The position numbers and the translations under genes were made by a program. This document shows positions 34,264 through 45,677 of a stretch of 64,000 nt of DNA, one piece after another; position 1 is the first letter of the stretch; every line of letters begins with the position of its first letter. Origin of the DNA: Anaspis maculata. Lineage: Eukaryota > Arthropoda > Insecta > Coleoptera > Scraptiidae. The stretch is from positions 3,348,001 through 3,412,000 of the forward strand of contig OX421964.1 in assembly GCA_949128115.1 (NCBI GenBank), read 5' to 3'. Under the pieces are notes generated by a model. That model was given only the letters and a program-made list of their open reading frames with translations. It searched no databases and was not told where the DNA came from.

Positions 34264-34699
34264 TTCTTCCGCCCTCTACGAAATGACGACCACTTTCGTC
34301 AGCGGTCTTCTAAACGTCCCTTTCGTAGTGGTGACGTCTACCACTCGCACTTGGTTGTCCTTTCCTTTGTAGAATGCAGTGATCCGTCCAAGCGGCCAGG
34401 TGTTTCGGGGTTGATCCTCGTCCACTATGATCGCCAAGTCATCGATTTTCGGTGGTTCCATCTTCTCGTGCCACTTACTTCTTTTTGTCAGTTATGGTAG
34501 GTACCTACTCTTTTATCCATCTCCGCCAAAAAGAATTTGTCATGTCTGTGATTTTTTTCGATTGCTTTTTTGTCAAGGCATCGTCGTCAATCTTTCTACT
34601 GAACGATTCTAACAGGAAGTCGTTCGGTGTTAACGGGCGTGGATCCGTGGGATCGACGGACAGGTGAGTTAAGGGTCGACTGTTTATCACGAACTCAAT
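34264..34699 (-). pseudogene. BEL/Pao polyprotein C-terminus
   Basis: Minus-strand frames give INSRPLTHLSVDPTDPRPLT then FWRRWIKE, and after a break WPLGRITAFYKGKDNQVRVV and GTFRRPLTKVV. These are the conserved ends of BEL integrases (the DUF5641-type region). This piece is severed from the integrase core at 39516 onward by the 4.8-kb insertion. Confidence 0.8.
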
Positions 34700-35155
34700 A
34701 GACCATTTCCACTGACGTCACGCAGCTCTGTCTTGAACAGCTGATTCGGGGCAACATAAGTCAAATGTGCGTTATCTGTCACGGGGCACGTGGGCTACGT
34801 CAGTCATGTGCGTCAGTCAGATTCATGGATGTAGGAATGGCTGGATAGAGCATAAAGCCAAAAACAATTGAATTTTTGGTACCCGATTTTGAGCTGAGGG
34901 GCGGGGCTTAAAGCGGAAGCGAGGCCTCCAAGGTGAACTTGATTTTTGAAATATAATCAACACGCTGTTCGAAACCGTCAACTGGCTGTCACGGAAATCG
35001 CGTCAGTCCAAATAAGTGGAATTGAGTGCATCAAAATTTGTAATTCTGAGTAAGTAATGTCTGATCTATCATAACAGCAACGAGAATAATGTTTTTTTCT
35101 ACCAGTTCCAGTACAGTTCGTTTGTAATCCGATTCATTTTGCAGAGTTGTCCACG

Positions 35156-35226
35156 ATGGTGTCCTGTAAATTGTGCGGGCTGTTGCGGACCACAACCTCA
35201 AGTTCAGAGGGCATTGCGCTTCATCG
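35156..35226 (+). CDS. Candidate first exon with THAP-like zinc motif
   Basis: The ATG at 35156 starts MVSCKLCGLLR and runs on to EGIALHR, then a perfect GTAAGT donor at 35227; TTTTGCAG precedes at 35137. Cys-x2-Cys near the start and a Leu-His-Arg end are how THAP domains begin (Cys-Cys .. His-Arg-Phe-Pro). No clear second exon was found. An acidic open stretch (GDEDEDAREY) at about 35728-35862, preceded by a TTGCAG at 35684, might belong to the same gene, but this is speculation. Confidence 0.35.
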
Positions 35227-36622
35227 GTAAGTCAAGTTTGATGAATTGCTGGCCGTAATATTCATGTTAATTCATTTTTTCCCCGAAAAAAGCTCCATTC
35301 CACCACCCTACATAACCTCACTTATGCGATTTGACAGCACCTTCAGTGGCGTTACATCCATCAGGCATCTTAGAAAAAAGGGCTAAATCGCCCAACAAAT
35401 TGCAATCTTTATTAAACCTACCCTCGGTTGCAGCATAAGAATTTAATCATGAAATAGCTAATTGAGGATTTTCTTTGGTCTGCCAGTTGACTGACCACAG
35501 GCGATGCATCTGAGCTGTTGAGAAATGAACATTTTCCCATATTTTTTTTGTAAAACTGCATTTTTCATCAGGTACTACGCTAAAATTCAGCAAAAAAAGC
35601 TCGATTTACTATTTCATGATCAAATTTTTGGTGCAAACGGGGGCTACATGATTATTTTTTAATGAGGTTCTGATTTCTTGCAGAAAATAGTGAAAACTCG
35701 GCAACTCCCAAGTCAACACTTCAAATAAAATTAGAAGTTTGAATGCTCGTTTGAATGATGGAGATGAAGATGAAGATGCTCGGGAATATACGTTGAATGG
35801 ATTGGTTTTAGATGAAGAATTCCGTTCTTCGGCTTCGTTTTCGGACATATTTCCAAGCTAATAATACTTGCCTGAAAGAAAATTTGCTGACTGATACAAG
35901 ACTTCACCAAGTGCAATGTGGAATGGCAAAAACTCTCGAAAAAAACTAGTTAGGATACTGCGTTTTGGCTGCTATCTACTGCCGTTCTCAAATGGAGAAA
36001 GACTAGGCTCACTTGTGCTGTCATCGAAGCTGCCATGCTGCCGAAACATCTTGTTCTGTTGGAAGTTTTATAATGCAACAAAAGCTTATGCTTTCACAAA
36101 CGCTTTACCTTTCCTAGTAACTGTGTTGGAATTTGTTGCAAAAACAGTTGTAAAAATAAGTACCTTAGGTACAACAATGCTATAACCTACCTAACTTTGA
36201 AAAACTTTGGCCAAGTTCTTTCAAAATGTTTTCCACTCAGTTCACCAGTTTGAATGTTAGCACTTGAAGTTCCTTTTGAATTGAGGTCTCCAATTTTCCG
36301 TTGTCTCTCTTTACTGTGACGTCATGCGTATAAGATACGGTTAATCGAGGTCATTGGGCGCTTCCCAATAAGGCGTATAAGGACACAATTGGACACATAT
36401 GGACACAATTCGACACAGCTAGCGTTCTAATAGCAGTAATAGCACCACATGTCGACACAATCGAAACATTGGCGAGGCTGAGTTTAGAATTGAGCTGGCA
36501 AGTGCACTTTGACATTGTGTATCCGTCTTGTCGCAGTTATTGGAAAGCGCCCTATGTTTCTTGAGATATGACATTTCGTTTCTGACAATGGGAAATTTTT
36601 CGAATGTGACAAGCGCTCTGTC

Positions 36623-36922
36623 GTGTATTTATTTGATTTCAGCATGGATTTCATGATTTCACTTGTTCTTACCCTCGTTCTTACCAATAAGTGTGTTATA
36701 TGTAGTGGAAAACTGAGAAGATACAGAAATGGTTCAAGGGTGTTGTGTCGCTCTATGCGAGTCGAGAATAAGACGAATACACCCAGCATAACCATGCACC
36801 GGTTCACGAAAGACCCAAACTTGATGGAAGTGTGGCTGCACCAGCACCAGCACCAGCAGGAATCACGCTGCACCAGACACGTGCATCTTACTACGAAAAA
36901 ACTCTATTACTTCGTCCATTAA
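36623..36922 (+). CDS. Small ORF with THAP-like block
   Basis: 99 codons. A hydrophobic start is followed by KCVICSGKLRRYRNG, then SITMHRFTKDPNLMEVW, which resembles the Cys-x2-Cys and HRFPKDPxLxxxW parts of a THAP domain. After this comes a His-Gln run and a stop. The THAP AVPTF box is absent. It probably remains from a transposon-encoded DNA-binding domain within the 4.8-kb element; it could also be a chance similarity. Confidence 0.35.
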   Translation: MYLFDFSMDFMISLVLTLVLTNKCVICSGKLRRYRNGSRVLCRSMRVENKTNTPSITMHRFTKDPNLMEVWLHQHQHQQESRCTRHVHLTTKKLYYFVH

Positions 36923-37093
36923 AAACTCCCTTATGGGCTCTAGTGACTATCCCCACATGATAATGGGAACAGTATAGCTATCCGATTCAAAATTCCCGCA
37001 AAAGTCAGAAACGAAACGTCCAAACGTCAAATGTCAAAGGTGACCTCGAAAATCCATGTATTTTCTATCTCCTAAAATTGGAAAGGTCAATTG

Positions 37094-37311
37094 GTACCAG
37101 TGTGGACAAAAAAGGAGGACACAGTCATTCAGTACTCAACCGGTTTTTTTCAACAATTTGGCCCAAACGACCTCCAATTTGGACATGTTGGTTGCATCTA
37201 ACAGCCAAGATATGGACATATCCTAATTGAGGAGCATTTGGAGTCCAAATTGTTGCAAAAACCGTGAAATAATGAATGACAGTGGTCTGTTTTTTTGTTG
37301 TCACTGGTACT
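37094..37311. repeat. Palindromic MITE
   Basis: GGTACCAGTGTGGACAAAAAA and the inverse TTTTTTTGTTGTCACTGGTAC bound about 218 bp that fold back. The inner arms AACCGG..CAACAATTTGG and CCAAATTGTTGCAAAAACCG also match. No coding. Confidence 0.65.
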
Positions 37312-38385
37312 ACAATTAAGTATGTTAAAGTTGAGATATCAGTGATTGAGTCCTCGGTTATCAATATACCAAGTACTCAATACTCAGTAGTTATATCTTG
37401 CAAGTATTAACCTTTTGCATTAAGCTCAGACTGAGATTCTCACACTTTATTGTAGGTAATCATGATTCTTAAGGTCAAGAAATTCCTGTGAAATTGTTGC
37501 TCACTTTGGTGTCGATACCACTGTCTACTGTTCCAGAAGTCAGAAGTGATTTCTTCATTATGATTGATATTAAAAACATGTTCGTAGATAGCAATTATAA
37601 TTATTTGTCTTTTACTAACTATAGTATAAGCGCCTATGTACTTGATATTTGAAATAAATTGCCTGTTTCATCCAGATATCCAATCAAACCTTACACTACA
37701 CTTGTACGAGTAAACATAATTTTATTCAGTACTGAAACAAGCTCAAAATTGGAAAATTTTGATTTGGAGTTTTGAGGAGTTTGAAGTGGAGGCCAGTCAC
37801 TTTTGCAGGTCAAATAGATCAGTTCTTGTAGGTTAGCCCATATAAGCAGACTCCTTTAATTTTCTACGAGCAGCTTCAGGCCACAATCACAAGTTGCTCC
37901 ACTCCAAGTCCTTCCAATGGCTGCTTCTCAACGACATTGCTAAACTAGTCCAGGGTGGTTTTTCAATCAGAGGGGTTCAATTTCGGATTTTCACCTCCTT
38001 GGTGTATGAATAAAAGGTCACATTTATAAGCACCAAGTTCCCAAAGCGTTGCTACTGGCGGCGACAGGGCACAAAATTCTTGCAGCCTTGCCTGGCCGGA
38101 TAACTGTATAAGGTCTCTTGCTGATCTGCTATAATATTGGCTGACCTGCATTTTCGTAAGACCCAACTGAACAACAACGCGATTTAGTCACTACCTCGGC
38201 CGCATTTTTCTTTATTATCTTCAAATTTTCCCAATGTACGTGATGGCATTGGCGATTTACGTTTTGTGACAGCTAAAATGCCAAACCCTTGAAAAAAATA
38301 ATTGTGCGCCACTGTTACCCGACTAAATCAAGTTCACTTTGGAGGCCTTTTCTGACATTTCCGGTTTGGGAACCGCATTTTTGAC
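37312..38385. other. Unassigned interior of the 4.8-kb element
   Basis: Reading frames are short on both strands (up to about 67 codons). No domain is recognised. Confidence 0.35.
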
Positions 38386-39330
38386 GTAATAGGTTTGTTC
38401 GCGTCGCATGAACCTTCTGCACTTTTCTGCCCCAAGTGCACTTTACCGTTCGCGTCGCAGAAAAAGTACAGTTCGGTGGTGTTCGCGTCGCCGAAAAAGT
38501 TCTCAGTGCCAGAAAAAAGTGCTGCACCTTCTACACCCAGTCGGAGGGTGGTGCCAAAAGTGCAGAACCCAGAAAGTTTGCCATTTATGACATTTGGATG
38601 ATTTAGCGCCTGATTTGACGTTAGCTTCTGTCTGTACGATGGACTTGTGGAAAGTTTCTGAAGAAGGAGACCTCGTATATTTTGGCGATCAAAGAAGAAA
38701 GATCCACCAGGAAGTGGAGAGACTTGTTCTACATAATTTTTACTTGCCTTCTTCATGGTGTTGAAATATTAAATTGAAAATGTCCGTTTCTCTGTCATCG
38801 TCCTCGTCGGAAGAAGCTATGCGTGCTTTCCACCTAGCCCAAAGTTCGGTACACCTGCCATTTACGCATGTGCGGGTGCCAAACGGTGCTTTCCATCTTC
38901 GTGTTCCTACTCGGTTCTGCGCCGTTCATTGGATCACTTGAAATTTTGTGCCAGCCACACCATGGAACATGTGCCGTCTGGTGGTATTTGTACCGTCTAG
39001 GTGGAAAGCACCCTATGTTGTGTGTAATCAGTCCAAACATCATCATAAGAGCGTTTTGGTTCTGCTTGGCGATTGCTTTGCTCTTGGCACAGCTCTTGGC
39101 TTTGCTCGACATTTTACAAATGAATTCTGAAGCTATCACTCAGAATTCGGAAAGTGTCAACACTGTCAGCTATCAACTATCAAATCTGGCGCTACAAGAT
39201 TTATTGCACTAAACCGTTCGCGTCGATTTGGTGTTTTAATCTGCACCAACTACACCTCGTACATGTACTTCAAGGTTCATATGAACTTTTGGGTGCCAAA
39301 GGTTCATGCGACGCGAACAAACCTAATGCT
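38386..39330. repeat. Nested inverted-repeat piece with GTTCGCGTCGCATGAACC ends
   Basis: TAGGTTTGTTCGCGTCGCAT at 38388 and ATGCGACGCGAACAAACCTA to about 39326 are exact inverse ends of about 28 bp. Additional TTCGCGTCG words occur at 38453, 38481 and 39219. Frames of about 100 codons on each strand (38834-39212) have no recognisable domain. Confidence 0.55.
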
Positions 39331-42300
39331 CCATCCAGCCATTCCTACATCCATGGTCAGATTGGTAGTATGTCAATCTGTCAGTCGGTGTCGGTGTGTG
39401 AAAGTCACAGGTGTCACAAAGTTTTGTCAAACTGGCACGTACAGTTGTCATCATGTTGACGTTGTTCCGAATCAGGCGTTCGACACGTGCTTGTGACGTC
39501 ATGTGGAAATCGTCTTTTCTCGTCAGAAAGGTCAGAAGTTCTTCGTATTTCGGATGTTGTGTGTGTAACACTGTCTTCAGCGCGCGTTTAACTGAGGGGA
39601 TTTGGCGCTCCCAACAGCCTCCCATATGAGGACCTTGTGGAGGAATGAATCGCCATTTGTTTCCGTGTTGAATTGAGTTCAGTTTTCTTTGGATGGTGAC
39701 ATGATCCAGGCTTTTCACTGCGTTTCGTAACTCCTCAACGCCCACCAGATTCGTGTCATTATCCGGAAAAATCTCTGTCGGACAGGGTCGTCTACTCGTG
39801 AACCTTTGAATGGCTATCACACAGCTTTCTGCAGTCAGGGAATGAGCAACCTCCAGGGAATGGCTCGTGTAGATAGGCACGTGAACAGCACGCCCCATCG
39901 CTTCTCGTGTCTTCTTCCAACGGCAACTTCTATTGGACCGAAGTGATCCATACCCGTGAAATAGAAAGCATGCGGCGGTCTTGCCACTCTCATCGGTGGA
40001 AGAGGGGCCATTTGCGGTGGAATCGGCTTGTTAAATTTTTGTTTACACCACGAACATTCCGTTTTCACCTTCTTGACTGCAGATCTAAGACTCAGCACCC
40101 ACCAGCGAGCTCGCACTTCGGACATAACAGTCTCTAATCCTTGGTGAAAACAAGCTTCGTGATAGTGCTTGACGATCAGTCTTGCTACAGGATCTCTTCC
40201 GTCCAATATAATGGCATGTTTCTCTTCTATATCCATTTCAGGTGAATTCCTTGTTCGTCCAGCAAGTCGAATCAGACCATAAACATCAATTGTCGGGGAT
40301 AGACAGTGCAAGCGGCTTGATTTATGCACAGTCTTCTGTTTGTCAAGCAACGCTTTTTCTGGTTGAAAGCATCGATGCTGGGAGATTTTTGCGATATGAA
40401 ATTCAGCTTTGCTCATTTCATTTGGCGTCAATTCGCGAATCTGCCTCACGTTCGGTTGTTTCACAAAGAGTGTCGTTTTAGCTTCGGCACAGGCTCGTTC
40501 TTTCAGTAAATAGACGTATCGGAGAGTCCAAGCTACTGTTCTCGTCAACATCTTCCACGATGAAAATTTGCTCGAAACAAAAACGTCATCATTTCTGAAT
40601 TCAAATTGAGCACAGACAAAGTTCTTCCTCTTCTCATTTTTGTCGTCAATGCAAAGCGTTGCTGGTTGTTCAGGCCAATGACAACTATCGCCGCGTAGAA
40701 ATGCCGGACCATAGAGCCATGTCTCAAATGCCGGAGGGCTGAACTTGTTTCCGCTTCTGGTAGCGATGTCAGCAACGTTCAGTTTGGTCGGTAACCAGTT
40801 CCAATCTTTTAGGTCGGAGAGTTCTTTTATTTGGCTTACACGATTCGAAACAAATTGCTTGTAGACGCTGGTGTCTGCCTTCACCCAATGCAACACAGTT
40901 TGGGAATCGGACCCAAGTGTAGCGTAGCGTAGCGTTTCTGTACTAAGACTTCTAGCTCTTCTGCAACAGTTTGTGCCAGTCTGCAGCCCAACAGCGCTGC
41001 TTGAAGTTCCATTCGATGAATACTGACTCTTTTAATTGGCGCCACTCGTGCTCTAGCCAGAACAAGAGCGCAATCGTAACTCTCCCCATAACTATCGACA
41101 TCGGAGGTAGGTGGCGGCGGCAAACGCTTCTTCACTTGCATCAACAAAGCTGTGAAGTTCGTTGCAAGGGCAGTGAGTCAAATCTGGCATGTAATATCGA
41201 GGGACTCGAAAATGTTTCAGATCACGAAGCTCTTCAATCCAGTCGATCCACTTCAAGTTAACTTCTTGAGGTACGACTTCGTCCCATTCTGTCCTTGTAC
41301 ACCAAAGTTTCTGGACCAGTATTCTTCCTTTGATGCTGAAGGGAGTCACAAGTCCCAGAGGGCCAATGATAGACATGGCTGCCCTTAAAATTTCGCGTTC
41401 AGTTGGGAATTCTCGCTCTTTGGAAACTTCGCCCAGGCTTCGGTGAAACACAAAATTGTCTGTATTTGCGTCCCACCACATACCCAAGATTCTTTCAGTC
41501 GGCAGGTTGGTCTCAGGTTGTAGGTTTTTAAAGAAACTAGCTTTTTGCTCGTCGGGTAATTCCTGCAGAACGGCTTTCGAGTTCGATATCCAGTTACACA
41601 TGTTAAATCCGCCTGATCTGTGGATCTATAATTTCTCTTACACGGCGACAAGCTTCTTCCTCGCTGTCTGTTGAATCCAGTAGATCATCCATGTATTCTT
41701 TGTTCATGATGGAGTTGCTGGCTTCTGGGTATCTCGATGCGAACTTTTTGGCGTTCTCATTGACGACATACAGAGCAGTGGCAGGTGAACATGTCGAGCC
41801 AAAGATCATCGCTTGCATGATGTAGACGTCGGGCTTTCGGCTTGCGTCTCCGTTCCGTCATGAAAATCGCTGGGAATCTTGATCTTCTTGACGTTTTCGG
41901 ACTTGATGAAACATTTCCTGAATATCGCCGACAATTGCGATTTTTCTTTGTCTAAATTTCAGCAGGATGGCGGGTAGAGAAGTCAAGAAATCTGGTCCGT
42001 TTAGTAAACCATCGTTGAATGAGATGTCATGTTTTCCTATAGCTGCAGCGTCGAATACCAGACGTAATTTTGCTGGTTTCTTGGGGTTTACTACGCTAAA
42101 GTGCGGTAGGTAATAGGTGCGATCTCGAACCTTCCTTGCTTCATCGTCAGTTAGTTTCGCAGCATAACCTTTTTTGATGTATTCGTCGGTTTTATTCTGG
42201 TAGGTTGACTTGAATAACGGGTCCTTCTCCATCTTTCTTTCCTTTCCCCGAAGTCTGTTTAGAGCGTTTTCAAAGCTGTCGGGATACGAGAAATCATCCG

Positions 42301-42760
42301 ACTTCCATAGCAACCCGGACTCGTACCTGTCACCAATCTTCTTTGTTGTTGTCTTCAATATCTCTAATGCCCGCTCTATGAAAATTCGCAACGCAACCGC
42401 AACGCAGCCGCAGCCGCAACGCAGGTTTCTGATTGGCTCGCAAGGTATTCGCAAAGCCATCGCAACGACGCGAAAGGCTTGCGAGCCAATCAGAAACCTG
42501 CGTTGCGGCTGCGGCTGCGTTGCGTAATTTCATAGAGCGGCCTTAAAGCTTGTTCGTCATTCTTGGATTTGGGCTTGTCCATTCTTGTTGTAGCTCCGAA
42601 GTTGTCCGTTTCAATTACCTCTTTGACGATATCGTGGATTTGGTTTGCGTCATAACAAGTGAGAACGAATTCGTCGTCAACTCTCCCGTGAGATTCTTTA
42701 TTGCTACCGTGTAGAGTCCAACCAAGTCTTGTTCATGTCAGGGAGGGCGAGTTTGGTGGG
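39323..42760 (-). pseudogene. BEL/Pao pol: RT, RNase H, integrase (fragmented)
   Basis: The minus-strand order is: the protease end LIGQDN (about 42815); RT with LRLVFDAAAIGKHDISFND then GDIQEMFHQVR; a catalytic block EYMDDLLDSTDSEEEA (about 41690); the connection/RNase H part with GMWWDANTDNF and SFVDASEEAFAAATYL; an integrase zinc part (HYHEACFHQGLETV, CSWCKQKF); and the core FTGMDHFGPIEVA, then IFPDNDTNLVG and PHMGGCWERQ. Frame changes lie near 42460, 41840, 41610, 41110, 40890 and 39870. A MITE (42371-42540) is in the RT N-terminus. No functional enzyme can be made. Confidence 0.85.
42371..42540. mobile_element. GC-rich palindromic MITE in the BEL RT region
   Basis: The ends CCGCTCTATGAAA and TTTCATAGAGCGG are perfectly inverted. 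The arms continue with CGCAACGCAGCCGCAGCCGC and TCTGATTGGCTCGCAAG and their inverses. At 170 bp it is much richer in CpG than its surroundings. It interrupts the pol frame and so is a later insertion. Confidence 0.85.
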
Positions 42761-43408
42761 CCTTCCACAATCTTCCAGGGTAGAATCAACTCGCAGTTAT
42801 CTTGTCCAATTAGTAACATCGGCTTGTCTCGAGCCACAGGTAGTGGTTGGTCGAGGGTATCTAGGTGTGTCCATTTCTTCTTCAGTCGTGCGCTATCCAC
42901 ATTTTGTCTGGGTAAGTCGAGGTTCTTCGTAGTACGGACGTTCTTAACTTCGTATACTTCGTCTTCAAATAATCCTCGGTTTTGTCGAAGTAAGCGTCGT
43001 GTTGTGTAGTAGGCGACTATGCATTTTCTGACACCCGTCGATACCACAGGCTTTTTTTGTTTTGCAGAATCGCAACTGGTGTGGTTGAGAACATAAGAAA
43101 CACAGTTTCTTTTCAACGACCATTTGCCATCTCTTATCGACCTCAGCTTTCCTTAGCTTAAAACACTTCTCGGGCTTGTGCTTGTCATTGCAGAAGATGC
43201 ATTTGACGATTTTGTCTTCAACATGTGTCAAGATCTGTTTTGGTTGACGATATTTTTTCATCAATTCATCAACTGGTGGTCAAAGAAAATACTCATGAGC
43301 GAAGCTTCTTTCTCGACCCATGTAGAGAAGTGTTCCAGCGTGGGGACTTTAAGTTGATTCCTATCAACGTATTTTGCCCAATGGGATGTTTTCCTGACAG
43401 GTTCTCAA
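42733..43408 (-). pseudogene. BEL/Pao gag C-terminus, zinc knuckles and protease start
   Basis: Minus strand after the insertion: VPTLEHFSTWVEKEASLMS, then a CCHC pair (CIFCNDKHKPEKC; CFLCSQPHQLRFCKTKKACG followed by GCQKMHSRLLH), typical of BEL gag-pol. The LIGQDN block then lies in the protease/DUF1758-type region. Frame changes near 43330 and 43000 break it. Confidence 0.75.
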
Positions 43409-43410
43409 TA

Positions 43411-44426
43411 GATGTCCCTGGTAGTTCGTAAGGGGCTGAGAAACATTCAATTATCATAAATTGGCGACACTGATGCAGTTTGGCTGCCATGATATTTCAG
43501 CGGGATTTTTGAATGTGACGGTTCTGCAACAGGTTGCGGTCGTTGCCATAGTATCGTTGCCAAATATGCCGAATGCTAAATCGTCTATGTGGCAGCTGTT
43601 GTCAGTTCCAGATTTCCCATTCCCGTATCATCACGCACGGCCTTTGTACGGAAGCTCCTTGGTGCTGAACAGCTTGGTATAAATGAAGATACAATAATAG
43701 AAATCGATTGAACATCGAACACAATTTTCTTATTGCTGGGTGATGTGACGAAATTGCGGCATAAATTTCTGTTCACACAAAGAAGAGAGAAGCACGCACC
43801 CTGTGGAAGGCGCGGCTACAAATGGTTCTGTGGATAACTTTGTAGCTTGAGAGCCTGAAGAGACTAGAAGGTGTAGTGCAGACTGCAGACTACAACCAGA
43901 GAGTAGCCACAACCACTGAATTGAACGTAAACTTTAGCGCGCTATGCGAGGAGGTCGAGTGAAAGCCATGCAAATTATTTTAGGAACGTTTTTAATAAAC
44001 AAGATTATGTAAAAACTACCAGGTTTTATCAATGATTCTAACTCGTATTCTCATGTCGCCTTTTCTTTCACACAAAGCAGGAAGCAGGAGGAGACCAGAA
44101 CCATAACACCCAAACTAAACTCTGTTGAGCATCTTCAGACGAGCACTTCGGCGAAGTGTTGAATTCAAAATTAAGTAGCGTCAGTTGCACTTTCTTATTC
44201 CTTGACCTTACAGGCATGGTTTTGCTGCAGTTTACGTTCGTTGTTATTGTTCAACGAACAAAGAATGGCCAGCGAAACTCAACACTTCAGACTTTGACAC
44301 TTTTGATAAACGTCGCTCAATTTTTTGGGCTACATTTCAATTCTGAACGACAACAAGCAGTCGGTTGAGCTGTCAACATACAAAACACAAATGTTCCCAA
44401 GCCCCTTACGAACCACTAGGGACATC
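43411..44426. mobile_element. 1-kb DNA element in BEL gag, TA target site
   Basis: GATGTCCCTGGTAGTTCGTA (43411) and the inverse ACGAACCACTAGGGACATC (to 44426) are inverted ends of about 38 bp. They extend into GGGGCTGAGAAACATT / AATGTTCCCAAGCCCC. TA flanks both sides (43409-43410 and 44427-44428), as for Tc1/mariner or related families. There is no transposase frame, so it is non-autonomous. Confidence 0.75.
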
Positions 44427-45547
44427 TAGCAGAGTTTCTTCAACTACGCTGGAAACATCCCATTGTACTTGAAACTGGATGGGAGTTTATCAGTGAGTTC
44501 GCCCATCAGTTGGGGGTTGATCATGTATGGTTCCATGTCTAGTGATCTGGCCGTCGCTGTGAAGTTTTGAACGACAGTTGACAAAATTATCAAGCTGATG
44601 GGATCGTCGTCGTTTACTGTTGGCGTTTTACGAATTTTGGTCAGCATTGTTTCCATGATAAGCTCTGGACGGCCGAATCGCATTTGCAGTGTCTTCAGTA
44701 CTGCGTCAACATTCTTTGATGAAATGAACAGTGCTTGAACCGTCTTGAAAGCGTCTCCTTCGAGGGAATTTTGTAGTCTTATCTTGTTTTCGTCATCGCT
44801 GTATTTCCTGGTGCTGTTGCTTCTCCGGTAAGCCGAAATAAACGTTGGCCATTCCTCAACCTTGCCAGAGAAGTGAGGGAGCTTTACAGCGTTGGACTGA
44901 TTGCGAGAACCAACAGTGAGTGTCTTCAGCGTGTTAGTGAGGGATTTCATTGCGGTTGTCACAGTGGCTGTCATGTCTTGAGGCTGGATGTTGTCGTCTC
45001 TTCCGTCCTCATTCAACCACCTCTGTACCTTGTCCACTGATCCCATCTCTGACTGCTCCACGTCCAATCCCTGACTCGATTCCCTATCTTGACTATTGAT
45101 CGATGCTGCCTCGAATGCTGCTACTGTCTCGATCAAGCGTTGTCGGCGTTCCAATTCTTTTTTCTCCGCTTCCCGTTGTCTTTCTGATCTCCCCTTTTCT
45201 AGTTCACGCTCTCGTGTCTGTCGTTCCAATTCAAGCTTTCGTGTCTGTCGTTCCAGTTCAAGCTCTTGCTGTTCAAGCTGCTTTTGTCTTTCCAATTCCT
45301 TTTCCTCGTGTTCTTCCATTAGTCTGTTGAGTTCCTTTCGCTTTTCGATCTCAATCGCTAATCTTCTCCGCTTCACTGAACTTTTTTCTGACATCTGGAT
45401 TGACACCGTCATCGCCTTGTCTTCCTCTGGAGTCTTACGTGCGTCTTCCTGATTTGTACGTCCGCCAGGAGCGTCACGTGTAGATCTTGCAGCTGGTTTC
45501 AGTCTTGATCTTCGTCTTGTAGCTGGCTTTTTTTGTTTGTCGGGCAT
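44427..45547 (-). pseudogene. BEL/Pao Gag N-terminal part
   Basis: The start MPDKQKKPATRRRSR lies 6 bases after the primer-binding site. Residues about 75-150 form a charged coiled coil (ERQKQLEQQELELERQTRKL and repeats). The capsid-like part follows (VKLPHFSGKVEEWPTFISAY, LQNSLEGDAFKTVQALF, ELTDKLPSSFKYNGMF), the conserved BEL gag signature. The frame stops at 44444, 17 bases before the inserted element, and resumes in pieces beyond it. Confidence 0.85.
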
Positions 45548-45565
45548 ATTTAGGTTTCGGCACCA

Positions 45566-45677
45566 GTTAGAAAATCTCGGTCTGATTTCGTTTATATTTT
45601 ATTTCTGTCAAATCTAAGTCCAAATTTTAACAATGTAAATAATAATAACAAAGTCTAATCGTCGATTGTCCGTAACA
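45566..45677 (-). repeat. 5' LTR of the BEL/Pao element
   Basis: 112 bp. On minus it starts TGTTACGGAC and ends TTTTCTAAC, directly followed by the primer-binding site TGGTGCCGAAACC (45565-45553). Confidence 0.85.

Larger units (their letters stand above)
34700..39515. mobile_element. 4.8-kb DNA element with inverted ends inside the BEL element
   Basis: The ends AGACCATTTCCACTGACGTC (34700) and the inverse GACGTCATGTGGAAATCGTCT (to 39515) are inverted. Inverted similarity goes on for about 150 bp: ATGGATGTAGGAATGGCTGG lies at 34825 and is inverted at 39330. It splits the BEL integrase between a LLTFLT motif and an IEFVINSRPL motif. Inside are two THAP-like sequences (35156, 36680), a palindrome (37094-37311) and a nested inverted-repeat piece (38386-39330). 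A P-type or other THAP-encoding element is plausible, but no transposase catalytic core is recognised. Confidence 0.65.
34151..45677 (-). mobile_element. BEL/Pao LTR retrotransposon, disrupted by three insertions
   Basis: Short LTRs (34151-34263 and 45566-45677) begin TGTTACGGACAATCGACG on the minus strand. After the 5' LTR comes TGGTGCCGAAACC, the usual BEL-type primer-binding site, and the gag ATG at 45547. Gag, zinc knuckles, protease, RT, RNase H and integrase follow in BEL order down to 34264. Insertions at 43411-44426, 42371-42540 and 34700-39515 and many frame breaks inactivate it. Without the insertions it is about 5.5 kb. The bases just outside the LTRs do not match, so a target-site duplication is not visible. 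Confidence 0.88.

Noticed and set aside
38834..39212. Overlapping ORFs of about 100-114 codons on both strands, one with membrane-like stretches
   Set aside because: No domain, no splice or start context, and inside a nested inverted-repeat element.
43375..44460. Further extension of the inverted ends of the 1-kb element into gag (AATGGGATGTTT on both sides)
   Set aside because: Both words are part of gag reading frames outside the TA sites; the similarity is short and probably chance.
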